Origin: Camarhynchus parvulus | Lineage: Eukaryota; Chordata; Aves; Passeriformes; Thraupidae | DNA length: 64,000 nt | Direction: 5' to 3' | NCBI RefSeq assembly: GCF_901933205.1 | Contig: NC_044578.1 | Coordinates: 15,161,501 to 15,225,500 of the forward strand | Part shown: positions 48,737 to 61,100 of the stretch, in pieces | Layout: each line of letters starts with the position of its first letter | How positions within the stretch are numbered: position 1 is the first letter of the stretch | Notes under the pieces: model-generated | What the model saw: only the letters and a program-made list of their open reading frames with translations | Told to the model about the DNA's origin: nothing | Database searches by the model: none | Program-made: the position numbers and the translations under genes

Positions 48737-51700
48737 CTACAAGAGAACTCATGTTGTTCCTCTAATACTCCTCATCATTTTGCCCATCCTTTCTTCATAT
48801 TGTCTTGTCTTCCTGTGTGACAAACATAAAAGCTACTGTACTGAATTCCATATAGCAATATCTCATTATTGGTAAGCTGGTAAGAGAAAGGATTCAATGT
48901 ATTGCTTTTATGTAGCAGTTTTATAAAAACTTTCTCTCTGCCCATCCATCCTTCCTATTCTTTTTATTATATTTGTCAGTCTAAAATAATGCAATACTGG
49001 ACAGCTTAATGCAGCCCCTAAATTGACCAGTTTATTTACTCTGTTACTATGAAATATTTTGATTCTCCTTTCAAGTTCTATTCACTCAGCTCCTGTACAT
49101 TCTTCCAATCCTCTTACCAGCCTCCAGCCTGATCCTCCCTTACTGTGGCAGCTCCCTGAGAAAGGCAACCTGTACCAACTATCAGATCTTCAAAATAAAA
49201 AACATTCATAAAATAAGATAAAGTTAAGACTTTTTTTAAAAAATATGCCAATTTTTTCAAATATATTTTGGTGAATGTGTTGTTTTCTGTGAGAAATGTT
49301 TCTGAGAGGCATCAGACAGACTTTGTCAAGCAAGTTTACACTCAAAAGGAGCAATCAACAGCCCATTCAGTGACTATGTACTCACTAATAATTCTGAACT
49401 TGCAAACACCAGTTGGAAATCTCATTTTAAGAGTTCTAGTACCTTCTCTTTCAAAGAGAGAACATAAATGTTAGTATATCTAATCAACATATACAGTGTG
49501 ATATCTGAAATTAGAAATTCAAATAAATGCAACAATCTGCTTGCCAACATCTCCAGACCAAAAATTATTCAGATAAAGTATTTGGTGAATAATTTTGAAT
49601 AGCAAATTCATTTGAGAAAATCAAAGCAGCTCATAGACAATTCACAAATGAAAAAAAGTTATACATGTTAAATCATTTATTATGAAGTATTTTTCATCTC
49701 GCTTCTGTTATTTGTTTTCCCATTCAAGGCAAGGACAGCTTCAGAAATGGGCATTAAAAGGCAAACAAAAAAAACCACCTATGCTTTTCTTACTTGGCAT
49801 CTTCTAGTAATTCTTGAGTATTTACCTATTTATTGAGAAGGGAAGAAGTTAAATGTTGACCTACCCAAGAAGAAAAACATCCACCCTAGTGAAAATATTA
49901 TATACAAAGTTGCAGCCTGATGAGATTGGAAAGGACGGCCTATAGGCCTCCCAACTGCAGGTCTCATAATTAACAGAATTTCAACTATAGCTACATTGCC
50001 AGGTGCAAATTTAATAACAGATTATAAATGATAGATGAAGTGTACTTCCAGCAGCTGTTTATAATCCCAAGCAAAAATCTTCATTAAGATAGTGTTAACG
50101 TTGTAAATGGTTATCTATTAATTTAAAATATTGCAAAATATCAAACATTACTCATTTAGAACACTGTGTTGAAAATCAAGTTAGAGACTATGCTGCAAAT
50201 AAAGTTTTAAAACATGAAGTTTTTAAGTCGGACAATCCAAGGTCAGAATTAATGTCAAACCTTCTGCAGTCTTCAACAGCCTGTCCTGGGAATCACACAA
50301 GCTCCTCAGGAATACTGCTAGGTACTCCCTAAACTCCAGCTGTAAGAGCAGGGTGTGGAGCTGCTGGAATTCAAGACTGCCACATTTTGTAGATCCACTG
50401 ACATGCAACAAGCATGTCATCTCTGGCACCAGCTTTGCCAGAACTCCTGATCTGAGGAAGATTCCAAACTCAGCAAGGCCGAGCGCCAAGTAAAACCAGC
50501 TCTGCTGATATACTCAAAAAGGCACAGAAAACCATGTACATTCTTATATTCATTCTTTTATGGAACTTTAAGATAAACCAGTTTTGCAGGGAATAAAAAG
50601 AACACACTGAATATGCCTGACAATCCCCCATTAATGGTGCAGAAATGGAGAGAGATGTGATCTCTTATCTGGAGGACGCTCCCTTCTTGATCCACAGAGT
50701 CTGAGAGCTTATGCCACCACCTTTAGGTGCTCTCCTTTAGGAAATGCCACAAAAGCCTTTCTCACCTAAAGCTTCCATCCTGCTCATAAAGCTCCAGCCG
50801 CAAAAATGCCACGAATGGAACATTCCCATTTGCTCCAAAATTTACCTCACACTGTCAAACAGCCATTGTCTGCTACGTTTTGTGGGAAGGGTTTTTACAT
50901 TGCTCCAGCAAGAGAAGCAGCACACAGGAACACGTCCACCACACCCAGACTTGCTCATCAAATAGAAGGACCCAAAATAACCCTAAACCTCTATCCATTG
51001 GTTTTATACAGTGTATTCTGTGCAGTCTTTACAAGACAGATCCCAACATCACCATCCATCAGAAAAATTTACCCAAGAAGTTTTCCTGAAAAGAGTTGCA
51101 GAGGAAACCTTAGGATTAATCTCTACAATTCATGTTTTAATTCACATTTTTAATACATTTCTAAAAGAAGAAGAAGAAAAAAAAAACACCACCAAGCTGC
51201 AAGATAAGCACTAGATTTGGAAAATCTACATCTACTAGGTAGTATTAGCTAAATAGATTTACAGATGCTTAGTAATGATTATTACTTAAATGTGTAGAAA
51301 CTCCTAGATAAAGCTACCATAAATACATTTGTTTCCAGAAGGAGCTGGTTCTTCGAAGCCCCTTCCTTTCCTTCCTTTTTTTATATTTAACAATGTTCAG
51401 AACAGTTTCAAATGACACTCAAGTCATGACCAAAGATGTGAGCTGCTTTCAACAGCTGTACTATCTCAGTTCCCAACCACAGCACAGAACTCCCTACTTC
51501 TAAAGAAAGTAACCTCCCTTTCAGTTAACTCTCCCTCCCTTCCTCCAGCTCAGAGGCTTAAACCTCTTTACTTTCCCCCTTGAGACAGAGGAAGTGAAAT
51601 TCCATTTGATCATCTGCATGATGAATACGTGGGTAAAAGAGATTCAAAAATTAGTGTGTGTTAAGTAAAATTATCAATAAGCCATTATAATAATAATTTA

Positions 51701-52406
51701 AATAAGAAAACTGTACTGCACCTTTGGATCTAAGTCTCTATTTATCCAATGCACTATATACAAAATAGTTCATAGTTAACCTAAATGTTTTCTGTCCTTA
51801 TATGTTGTCATCTTACTACAAAAGTTGCATACCTTCTCAGTGATTCCTCATGGGCAGCTCTGCACAGCACTGACTCCTTCTTCATTGTATAGCCAACAAA
51901 CCCCAACTCTCTCCTCACCCAGCTCACCCACTCTTTTGTAGCACTCGACTTCTTATTGGACACAGCTGTGGCCTATTAAGGGCAGGCCTGTTCCTAATCT
52001 TTGGTGATTAGTACAGCTGCAGCTCCTCAGGTGTGAGACTACCTTCTGCACTATTTTCTTACATTCTATCCCTCCACACTTATATACTCTATACACACCT
52101 TAAAATCATACATTTTCATGTGTACAGAGAAAAAAATGTACTGTATAGGAAATTATTTTCCTGAGAGTTTTGTGGCCAAAATAAAATTGTCATTTCTTAC
52201 TTCCCCAGAAAATAATGCACTGCCATTTTGGAAAAGAATGCCAATAGAGTCGATGTCAGGTGCAAGTCAATCTCCCTCAAATTAAAGCACTGCCATACAC
52301 AGTATCTCCAGGGAAAAAATATTTATGGGAATGTCACAAGTAAAAATCTAGTACAACTCCAATCATTTGATCAGATTTTTTCTCCCTATATTTAATCTCT
52401 ATAAAG
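48737..52406. other. AT-rich non-coding stretch
   Basis: No gene recognised. A GC-richer, leucine-rich open stretch on the minus strand (50223-50489, 88 codons) is discussed as a finding. Overlapping plus-strand open frames at 50744-51214 are in stop-poor sequence without motifs. A low-complexity GAA/A tract lies at about 51165-51186. Pyrimidine-rich sequence lies around 51520-51580. Confidence 0.45.
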
Positions 52407-52490
52407 AACACAATATATTCCCCTCTTATATTCCCCAATATATTTGTGTTGGTCTTTTGGACCAGACAAATATATTGGGGAATATAAGAG
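52407..52490. repeat. nested long palindrome / near-perfect hairpin
   Basis: The left arm 52423-52454 and right arm 52460-52490 are reverse complements. The outer 25 bp are identical, and the inner 6-7 bp pair with one mismatch and one bulge around a 5-nt loop. This gives a 68-nt hairpin with a stem of about 31 bp. The left arm overlaps a second imperfect inverted repeat: 'aacacaatatatt' at 52407-52419 pairs with 'aatatatttgtgtt' at 52437-52450. The same AATATATT-containing word therefore appears three times in alternating orientation. No transposon family or target duplication was recognised. The near absence of mismatches suggests a recent origin or maintained pairing. Confidence 0.9.
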
Positions 52491-55400
52491 TAAATCAGTA
52501 ACAAAATACAGGGAAGGGTTGAGATGCTCAGATTATACCTTATCATGCAGATAAAATAATTTTAATTCAAGCAGAATGGTATGTTTAGGTGACCTTTTGA
52601 TAGGACATACTGTTTATGAGGTATGCACCCAAATCAGCTAAATGAGCAACCAGTAAAATGTTTCTGAAGTTTCTCCCTAATAAATTCTGGAAAACAAATA
52701 ATACTTCCATCAAAAACTGAGTCAAAAAACAGATTCGAAATATTAATAATTTCTGACAGGCCTTGCATGGTCTGCACCATTAGACATGAAAAATGTGATT
52801 AATGTTAATAACAGGGCTCATATGTAAAAGTAAAGAAAAAGTGTAAATCATGGCTGCACAAATGTAATCTTTTATGTATAAGCAACAATAAATTATATAC
52901 CAAATTGATGTTTTTAACTTAATAACTGCTTGCATGTTATGCAATTTTCAATTTTAAAATCACAGTACTTTAACCCTTAGTATCAACCCTTGGGTAATGG
53001 TACAATACCCAATAAATGCAAACTGTGTGCTTCTCTTTCCGACATGGCTTCTTTTCTTGACTTAAGGATTTTTTAATGTATTCGTTATTCTGGTTTTTTC
53101 CCCCAAAACCCCCAAATCTGCAGTCTTTAATTAGCCCACACATGAACCACATGAAGAAGCTGGCATAAGCAAGTAGCAGTCATTTTAAACGACAGATTAC
53201 AATGACACAGAAGGAGCAATTTTGGTGTTTCAAGTTAATAATATGAAAGATTTGCCCTCTATGATACATTATGTTAAAATCCCACTATGTCGCCACATTC
53301 AAATAAGATTCTTATTTAGATCAGAAAGATTAACAACCCTGAAAAAGTAATTCCAAACTATGAGACACCCATTTACAAAATACAAGTATAAATTTGTAAC
53401 ACACTCATGAGATTGGTTAAGGCATCAGAGTATATTGCTTTGCCTTCCATATAATTTTTTACTTATAAATAAAATGCATGTATTTTAAGTCTAACAGAAT
53501 CATTAAGGGGACAACAAGCTTAGAAACAAAATGACCATATTCAAATATTGAATCCATTCCACTTATAATTCTAGTCTTTCAAAAGCAAGGAAATTGAGTT
53601 AAGACATATGCTGCCCTTAGCTGCATGTGCCAATGCTTCTCCCTCAGTTAAAAGAAAGCATTACTCTCTACAGTTATTTCTGCTTTGCTTCTACAATGCC
53701 TTTTTCTTCACTTTTATGCAACCTTTATGTTATTTCACCTATGGAGAAGGGAAACTGCATTTTGTAAATAACTTTGAAAAGTGCTGCCTGTTCTAGAGAA
53801 GACAGAGAATTTCCTTTATTCTTTTACCTTTAGAAAGATTTATGAAATATAGTTAAAAGAAAGATTCAACCACAAGGCAGAACAGTTGGTTTCCAAACCC
53901 TAGAAAATTTCTGAGATATTCAAAGCAGAGGTTTTTGTTCAGTCAGTTACAGGAATAAAGGCCAACCATGAAAATTAGATCTCCGGTTAGATTTGGAAAC
54001 ACTCTCTTCCTACTAAAGTTAAGGCATTCTGATCTGCATTTAGATCCCTATCTGCTACAAAGACTACATTAATTTAATGTGTTATAACAAGAAAAATTCA
54101 TTCTTGCCACAGACATTAAAAAATAAAATTCAAAGACAAACTATTCTTCAAAGGAAACAAGGGCCCCATCTGCTGATGTTTAAACGTACTACATTAACAC
54201 ACACACAACAGCTCTGCCAGAGATAAGGTAATGAAATGAATTGCAAAGACAAATCACCACATTAACTGTACTGCATTCTTCTGGTACCTTTTTATAGGAA
54301 AAAAAAGAGGCTTTAGGCCCTTGGGTCAATCAGTTTTCTCTGATTATGAGAGCTTTGTCTGTGAAATAAAAATGGAAGACTAGGAAGGAAATTTAGGCAG
54401 GAACCTGAATTTGCGCAGCACAAAAATAAGGGAATATGGTCAGTCCTATATATAGCACAACAAAATTATGTCTACATGCATGCAATAAAAAGTTATAAAA
54501 AATAATAAATTACTACTACCCAAATGCCACCTTCAATGCTAAAAACATGAATTATCAAAATGGCCAAAACCTCAACAGAGATATTAAAGCCGAACTAAGA
54601 GCAACAATGAAAGAAAGCATCTGGGAAATGTAAAAGTCAAACTTTTCTGAAGTTTAAAACATCTTGTTAAAGAGTTTAGTAGTTGTTTATTGAGAGTTCT
54701 TAAAAGTAAGCACTGTTTACAGAAATCCCATACATAGCAGACTTTACATTATGCTGGGATGAAAAATGGCAGTCAGCTTAATGAAGACAAAACAAATGTC
54801 CTTATTATAGACAGGACTATTTCAAACATTATATCAACTAAGAGCCAGCAGCTGAATTTATAATCTCATATGACTATATTCTGCAAAAAAAAAAAAGTCC
54901 ATAATTTTGGAAGAACTAAAACATCTTTGTTTACACGGCTACAACATAGAAAAGACCCATGCTGGTGTAGCAGAATGAAGCATGTGCCTGACCTCTCTCC
55001 CCAAGCCCAGCAGCACAGTCAATGAACCTCTGATTAAAGCTGGAGAAAGCACTAAAGAAACTTGCTCCTGCTCTTCTCTCCTGGACTAGCCAAAAGTGCA
55101 GCCAATGCAAGTTGGATGTTTACTTATCCCAGCTGTTCTACACTCCAGAATTGTAACTCTACTTGGGAGAATTCTGAAATCTGCTTTATCCCCCCTTGCT
55201 GAGTTTCTGTGTCATAAACCTTGTTGGCACATATGATGTTGAAGGTCATCATTGTGCCTGACAGCAATCACTACAGGACAAAATCTCACAAACCGCTGCC
55301 TTTCTCAGGAAATAAGAAATGTACAATATATTTCCAGCTAATATTCTAATATAAGAACAAAAAGCTAAGCAAATGTACTAGACTTGCATGCACCTTACAA

Positions 55401-56299
55401 AATTCTGGTTTTGCTACCAAAATCCTACAAAAGTGGATATGATTTCCAGCTGGGCAGTGGTCAGAAGGCAATGTATGAAAAATCTCACTGCACGAATAAA
55501 AAACAATAATTAGACCTCACTGGTAGTTAATTCTTCAGCAAATATGAACATAATCCATACAATAAACAACTGTCTTGATTTTTGACTGAAGAAACTAAAT
55601 TTAAACTATTCTGAATATATTTCCAAGATGCGATAAAAAAGTTTAAGGCACAAAACAAAACTATAATTATAACTTCTATTTCAGAGTGTAATTAGATATA
55701 GTGTAGTTTTCTGGTATTTTCTTATAACTGCTCCTTTAGTAGAGTTCCTTCCATTGCTTTTGTATTATAAACCAATTTAGTGATGTCCACAGTCCAGTCT
55801 GAGTACTGAACTCTACTTCCAGCTGAAATACATTAAATGAGGAATTTGTCCAGTGAATTATCTAAATAACAGTGCATGAGACCAAGTTCTAGTTCCCCAG
55901 ATATGGCATTTTCTAAAAATGAAATTTACCATTTACTGTAGGTACTAGCTTTCAGGTGTTTTTTAATAAAGCATCCCTATTTGAGCAGGTTGTTATTTGG
56001 TTGATCATTATCACTCATAAAAGTGAAAAAAAAATTAAAAGCTTTCACAAATCAGCTTGCTCAAAAAAATGCCTGTGGAAAAAAAAAGAGCATTCTCATT
56101 CTTGATCACAGATAACACAAAGTTACTTTACTATTCCCCTTCATTAGATCATACATCAATCTCCAATGTGATAATCTCTGATGGGAAAAGTAATTATATC
56201 TGCATCAGTTATGAGCATGTTAAAACAAAGCCACCACAACTGAACATTGTCAAAAGTAAATCTGCTGCTTTGGGTGAAGCTACATACAATACAATGAGC
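52491..56299. other. AT-rich non-coding stretch
   Basis: No gene or repeat family recognised. It contains an A12 run at 54885-54896 and a moderately GC-richer patch around 54960-55200 with no coding frame or known repeat. Confidence 0.45.
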
Positions 56300-56720
56300 T
56301 GATCCCACTGGTTACTGCTGTTGGAAAAGGAAAAGCTCAACTCTGCCATCTGCTCTCAACTGTGTGCTCCTCACCACACGCTCTCGACTCCGGGTCCTCC
56401 TAGACCTGGGCTCTTTCAGCTGGGCAAAACAGGGGAAAACTGAGCCAGTAAACAAAGTGGAGAGGAAAGGATCCACCTACAGAATCACATTTAGCAAGGA
56501 GTTTTACCCGTGGCAGGAGGGGACAGGACATCATAATTCAGAGGAAGCCTGGGAAGGTAAAAGCAACTTCCCCTTTTGGCAGTGGTAGCACAGCTGGGAT
56601 CATAATTTGACCCTGAACTTGTCAGCTGTACTTCTGCATTTGTGCAGCACTCAGAAACCAATGCACTTTGAATAGTCCTGACTGTAACATTCAGCCATCG
56701 CTCCCTCCCAGGCATGCCAG
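56300..56720. other. GC-richer patch, possible exon or ancient SINE
   Basis: On the plus strand an acceptor-like 'gggctctttcag' at about 56420 opens a single frame that continues WAKQGKTEPVNKVERKG and later ITFSKEFYPWQEGTG. It reaches a donor-like GAAG|GTAAAAGC at about 56554, roughly 130 nt in all. The 3' part (56575-56610, 'ggcagtggtagcacagctgg') instead resembles the core of MIR-like SINEs ('agtggcagagctgggat'). The two readings conflict; I favour neither strongly. The patch is GC-richer than its surroundings, which lengthens open frames by itself. Confidence 0.25.
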
Positions 56721-56941
56721 TGTTTCAGGTTTGGGTTTGTACATCTACCTGGGAATTTAATCTCATTGCACAGCAGATGAAGAATAAAACTGGCTAGGAA
56801 TGATAACATTTAGAAAGTACTTATCTCAATTGCAATCTCAAAATCTAAATAACTTTCTAAAAAAAGCAAGAATTTGGGATCTTGCCTTCATAAAGTGCCT
56901 TGCATCAGTCAAACACTACTAAATCCAAACCCAGTATACAA

Positions 56942-57080
56942 CTGAGATTATCTCAGCTGGTTAGAACATGGTGCTAATAATGCCAAGGTTTGATCCCTAT
57001 ATGGGCCATTCACACAGAGTTAGACTTGATGATCCTTCTGGGTCCCTTCCAGTTCAGAATATTCTGCAATTCTGTGATAT
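56942..57080 (+). mobile_element. tRNA-Ile/CR1-tailed SINE (TguSINE1-like)
   Basis: The 5' part reproduces a tRNA-Ile (AAU-type) body. 'ctcagctggttagaac' corresponds to the A-box/D-arm, 'atggtgctaataatgccaag' to the anticodon arm with AAU, and 'ggtttgatccctatatgggcca' contains the T-arm/B-box, with a deletion of about 5-6 bp just before the B box. It continues directly into a CR1-like 3' tail, 'gacttgatgatccttctggg' then 'tcccttccagttcagaat', ending in degenerate 8-bp terminal repeats ('attctgcaattctgtgat'). The family is known from passerine birds and is mobilised by CR1 in trans. The copy is near full length for such a SINE and moderately diverged. The B-box deletion suggests it is transcriptionally dead. 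No clear target duplication is visible, as expected for CR1-type integration. Confidence 0.88.
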
Positions 57081-57949
57081 GATCAAGATAACATGTTTCA
57101 GTCTTATTGGCTTCTATGGTGTGAAACATCTAACAAAACCCCATTTGAAATGAACAGTGTTAGGACCTACCTACATTACAAGCACCAGAGATGAAACAGC
57201 AGCTGGCTATTTCAATGCTTTACCTGAGCAAACAACAATATCTATTGCACTACACATATACAACTGCCTTGTAAATCTCAGTTACTTCCACTGCCATCAT
57301 GCATTTAGAAATGCAAGCAGTTACACTCCTGATAAGCAAACTTGTGCTATTTATTACTCTGGAAGACATTTTTTTAAATTAATGCAATGGCTTGCTTATA
57401 ATTCCTTAATGTTTTAAACAGACATGATTTTCATCTCATTTTCTATGTTTACTCACACGAACACACATTGTTTTACACAACATTTCTTACAACTGCTCTC
57501 CTTCTATTTTATTTTTCCTTTTGAGAAGCCAGTGAACATTCTCTGTGGAAGATGAAATATAAACAGAAAATGAGAGCTATAGCTCTGCAGAATATGGAAC
57601 ATATAATTTTGAAAATTTGGTGAAATGCTTCACAAACATTTTTTAACAATTCCTGGTTAATATTTTGATCAGTTCAATAATTTTTTTCTCCTTCTTTCTG
57701 CCTTCCTCAACCCTTTGTAACACATTTTAGCTTTATAAGAGAAAACACAGCACTCCAGAGATCTGATTGGCAGATATAAAGGCTGGCAGGCACAGAGGGT
57801 GTCTTTTTGATTTAATAACGATGACTTATATTGTTGTTTTGAAAGACCCATGAAACAGAATGGAGCTGTCCTTTCAAATGTAGTATTTCTACACCACTGC
57901 TTGTGCATGGAAGAAGCAGTTCTATTTTGGCGGCTTTTGGTCTCTTTTG
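57081..57949. other. AT-rich non-coding stretch
   Basis: Nothing annotatable was seen. Open frames at 57157-57417 (plus) and 57669-57956 (minus) have no motifs or splice context. Confidence 0.45.
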
Positions 57950-58150
57950 GAGGCATCTATTGATGCTTACTAACATGTTAATGAACAGCATTGCAGTGGT
58001 GAAAGTACTGGATATGAGGCTTTTTTGGAGCTTGTTAATACTTCTCTTTTATCAGCCAGAGGAGATGCTGTAATGTGACACCTGAAAGTGTGCTGGCTCT
58101 GAAGTGCTCCCAGTCACTGCTGGACCACAGAGCAAAACAAGGGGCTGAAA
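57950..58150. promoter_or_regulatory. candidate conserved non-coding element
   Basis: A repeat-free segment with words such as 'taacatgttaatgaacagc' and 'gctgtaatgtgacacctg' (T-box-like TGACACCT), with no coding frame. Texture-based call. Confidence 0.18.
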
Positions 58151-61100
58151 TGAATATCAACACAAATAACACTTAGACAGGCTTTGGGAACACGTAAAAA
58201 GGAAAAAGCTGAGACTGAAGTTACAGGATAAAAGGAACATTCCTGTTACTTTTGTCTTTAGTTAGGATCTTATCCAAAGTCTTTATGTTTCAAGCACAGA
58301 GCACTGTTTGCCATATACTTAGACTTAATTAAAAAGTAAATTTATCTTTTATTTATCAATAGTTCTACAACTCTACAACTCCGGACACATATGGTTTTTT
58401 TCCAGACACATGGAGCTGCTAAAGACTAAATAAAACCCAACAGCAATAACTAACCTTTAAAAAAATAAAAGATTTAGAAATCAAACCCACAGATAAGGAA
58501 GAGTTAACTTTCTTTTGATAGGGATGTTAAATTTGAGTCCCCAGGTATGTATGGGGATGTGTGAGTTCTGAGAACTTCAGGTACATCAAAAAAACACTTG
58601 AAAAGGTATTTTGTCTCTGCGTCAGCAATTTGGTCCAAATGTTTCCCCTCCCAGGGAACCGTAACTATTGTTTAGGTGATGGCTGGGTGGGAGCTTTCTA
58701 CCACTCAAAAGATATCTTATCTCTTACAATGAAATGACCCTTAAAATTGTTATTGCATTAGATTATAATTGTAGTGTATTTAGCTGTGAAATTGCATGGA
58801 CGTTTTTGTGCCTCTACATTTGAGTACTCTCCCTACTTGTTAAGTCAAACAGCATTTTGTTTTCAGTGCTCAGTGCTGAGTATTCGTGGAGACAGAGGCA
58901 TGCATGCACATGCACACTGTCTCTCTGCTCTTTCACAGAGAATTTACATCTGCTTCTGCTTGGGTTTTATTCTCTTTCAGATCAAGGCTCTCTGCTCTTT
59001 CCACATAGAGGAAGCCTTGCAATAACAAATAAGTATGTCCAATAACCTAACTATAATGGAAGTATCCTCAGAGGAAATTGATAGTGTTGCCAACTCTCAT
59101 TATTTTCCTATGAATCTTGTGATATTTGCTATTTTTCTTAATGTTCTAGCTGTTGAAATCATATTAATAAATGTGAATCTGAGCTTCCATGAAAACAAGT
59201 GTCTAGATTTCTCAAACATGAAGTAAAACTTGAAAATATTAACTGAATATACTCAAGACAGATGAAACAACCAAAGGTAAACTAAAAAAAAAAAAAAAAG
59301 AAAGATAAGTGGGATGCTTAATTACAGTACAATTTTAATATAATTTCTTAATTTCAACTCAATATTGAATATTTGGATTGACAAGTGGAGCAAATTGGCT
59401 AAGTTCCTCAGATAAATGCTGTGTCCTACACAGTACAGAACAAGGGCAAGAAGAGGGAGGAATGCTTCCACTTCGGACATGAATCAGATTCCTAGGAAAG
59501 TGGTTTTGCCCTGGAGCTGGTGTAGTAGCACTAATCAGAGCCTCATTGCCAAGTCCACTTTTGCTACCCATGCCTTGCTGGACCACTCTCCCAAGGATTG
59601 CTATGGTTCAAGGCCTGGACCTTGAGCTATTCAAAAAGCATTTACAATTTTGTACCTTCAGGTATTTATTTTTGTCCATAGATCCTACAAGTACAGGATG
59701 TGGTCCTTCAGAAGGGCCCAAAATTTTCTCTCTGTGCAAGTAAAAACTAGTTTTTATTTTTAATGGCTATGACAAAATTGTACCTCATCTGTGAGCCAGT
59801 ATGTAAGAGAATCCCCTAGCAATGCAGAGAACTGTTCACAAAGTCTGTCATCAACATAGGATCTGGTACTCTGAGAGGATACTGATTTTTCCATACGAAA
59901 TTATTTTTTTTAAGTAATTAACTATATACCTAAAATAAATGAAGTTTATTTAACCCACCAAGCTTGCAGTTTAAGCCTCAAAAAGGGTATAGATGCTAAA
60001 GACTGGAATGACTGATATTTAGGAAAACAGAGAAACATTTCCTTAGAAGGAATTTTTAATTGATTTTGTAAACTGGGAAAAATGGAATGATGTGCTTAGA
60101 ATACAGTGACTCACAGGCCTGCAGTCACAATCCCAGTCCCTCTCCCAGTATGCCAGCATCCTTCCCTTTGCACCAGAGGTGCAGGAAGCCAGTCTGGCCC
60201 TCAGCTTCTCAATAACATTAACATGACAGTATTTACTCTATCTCACACCACCTCGGATTTAGGGGGAGACGGGTCATGCTTCCTCCACTCTATTTCAGGA
60301 AATCTTATTAGTCTACAATACATAGTTTTTCATGCAAATTCAATGAGTACAGAGAAGGAGAAAAACTAACAGAAAATATCTTACCAGATGGAGAAAACTG
60401 AAACATTACCCTTGTTTCTTTGCCAGCACAGATCCATTCTGACAGGTTGGAAATGATTTATGGTTGGGGGGGCATGGAGGAAGAGAGTATGGAGAGAAGG
60501 AAACATACTTACACTAGCAGAGATATTAATTGCTGTACAATGTTAAAATCTTTGCATTGTTTTGTATGCATGCAATTAGTTCCAAGAATTACATATGCAG
60601 CAATGTTTGCACGCTGATCTCTGCATGAGACAAATAAACCTCGAGTATATGATGCATGTTAGAAATTGCTTTCAAACCACTGTAGAAGACATTTTGGTAC
60701 AGAAATTATACAATATGGCAACTCAAAAGCTGCAGTCAAGGAAACAAATTACCTTTGAATATATGAATAGGTAAATACTTCAGCATGTCCAAGATTAATA
60801 CTAATCATTACTATTTTAATATATAAAACGTTATGGATATTGCTACACAGCAGTGATCAGGCAGATATCTAGTCTTTGTAAATTAAACTCAGATATTTTT
60901 CTGCATCTAATTGATTTTTACATTACATTAGGCAGCCAAGGCTGCAACCTTCCATGACATAGTATCAAAATAAACATTTATTAAAATATTTTAATTAGAA
61001 TAAGAGGGAAGATACAGTTTCCAATTATGTTTTCAGAAGGAAAAAATCAGACCTATTAAGAATTAATGTAAACATAAGTGTAATGTAACATTTAAATGCA

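Noticed and set aside
50744..51214. Four overlapping plus-strand open frames
   Set aside because: Several frames are open at once, which reflects stop-poor composition and not coding selection.
56942..57015. Functional tRNA-Ile gene
   Set aside because: The tRNA-like body lacks several bases before the B box, has mismatches in the stems, and runs straight into a CR1 tail. It is a SINE head.
56968..57153. 61-codon plus-strand open frame
   Set aside because: It begins inside the SINE's tRNA-like head and runs through its CR1 tail.
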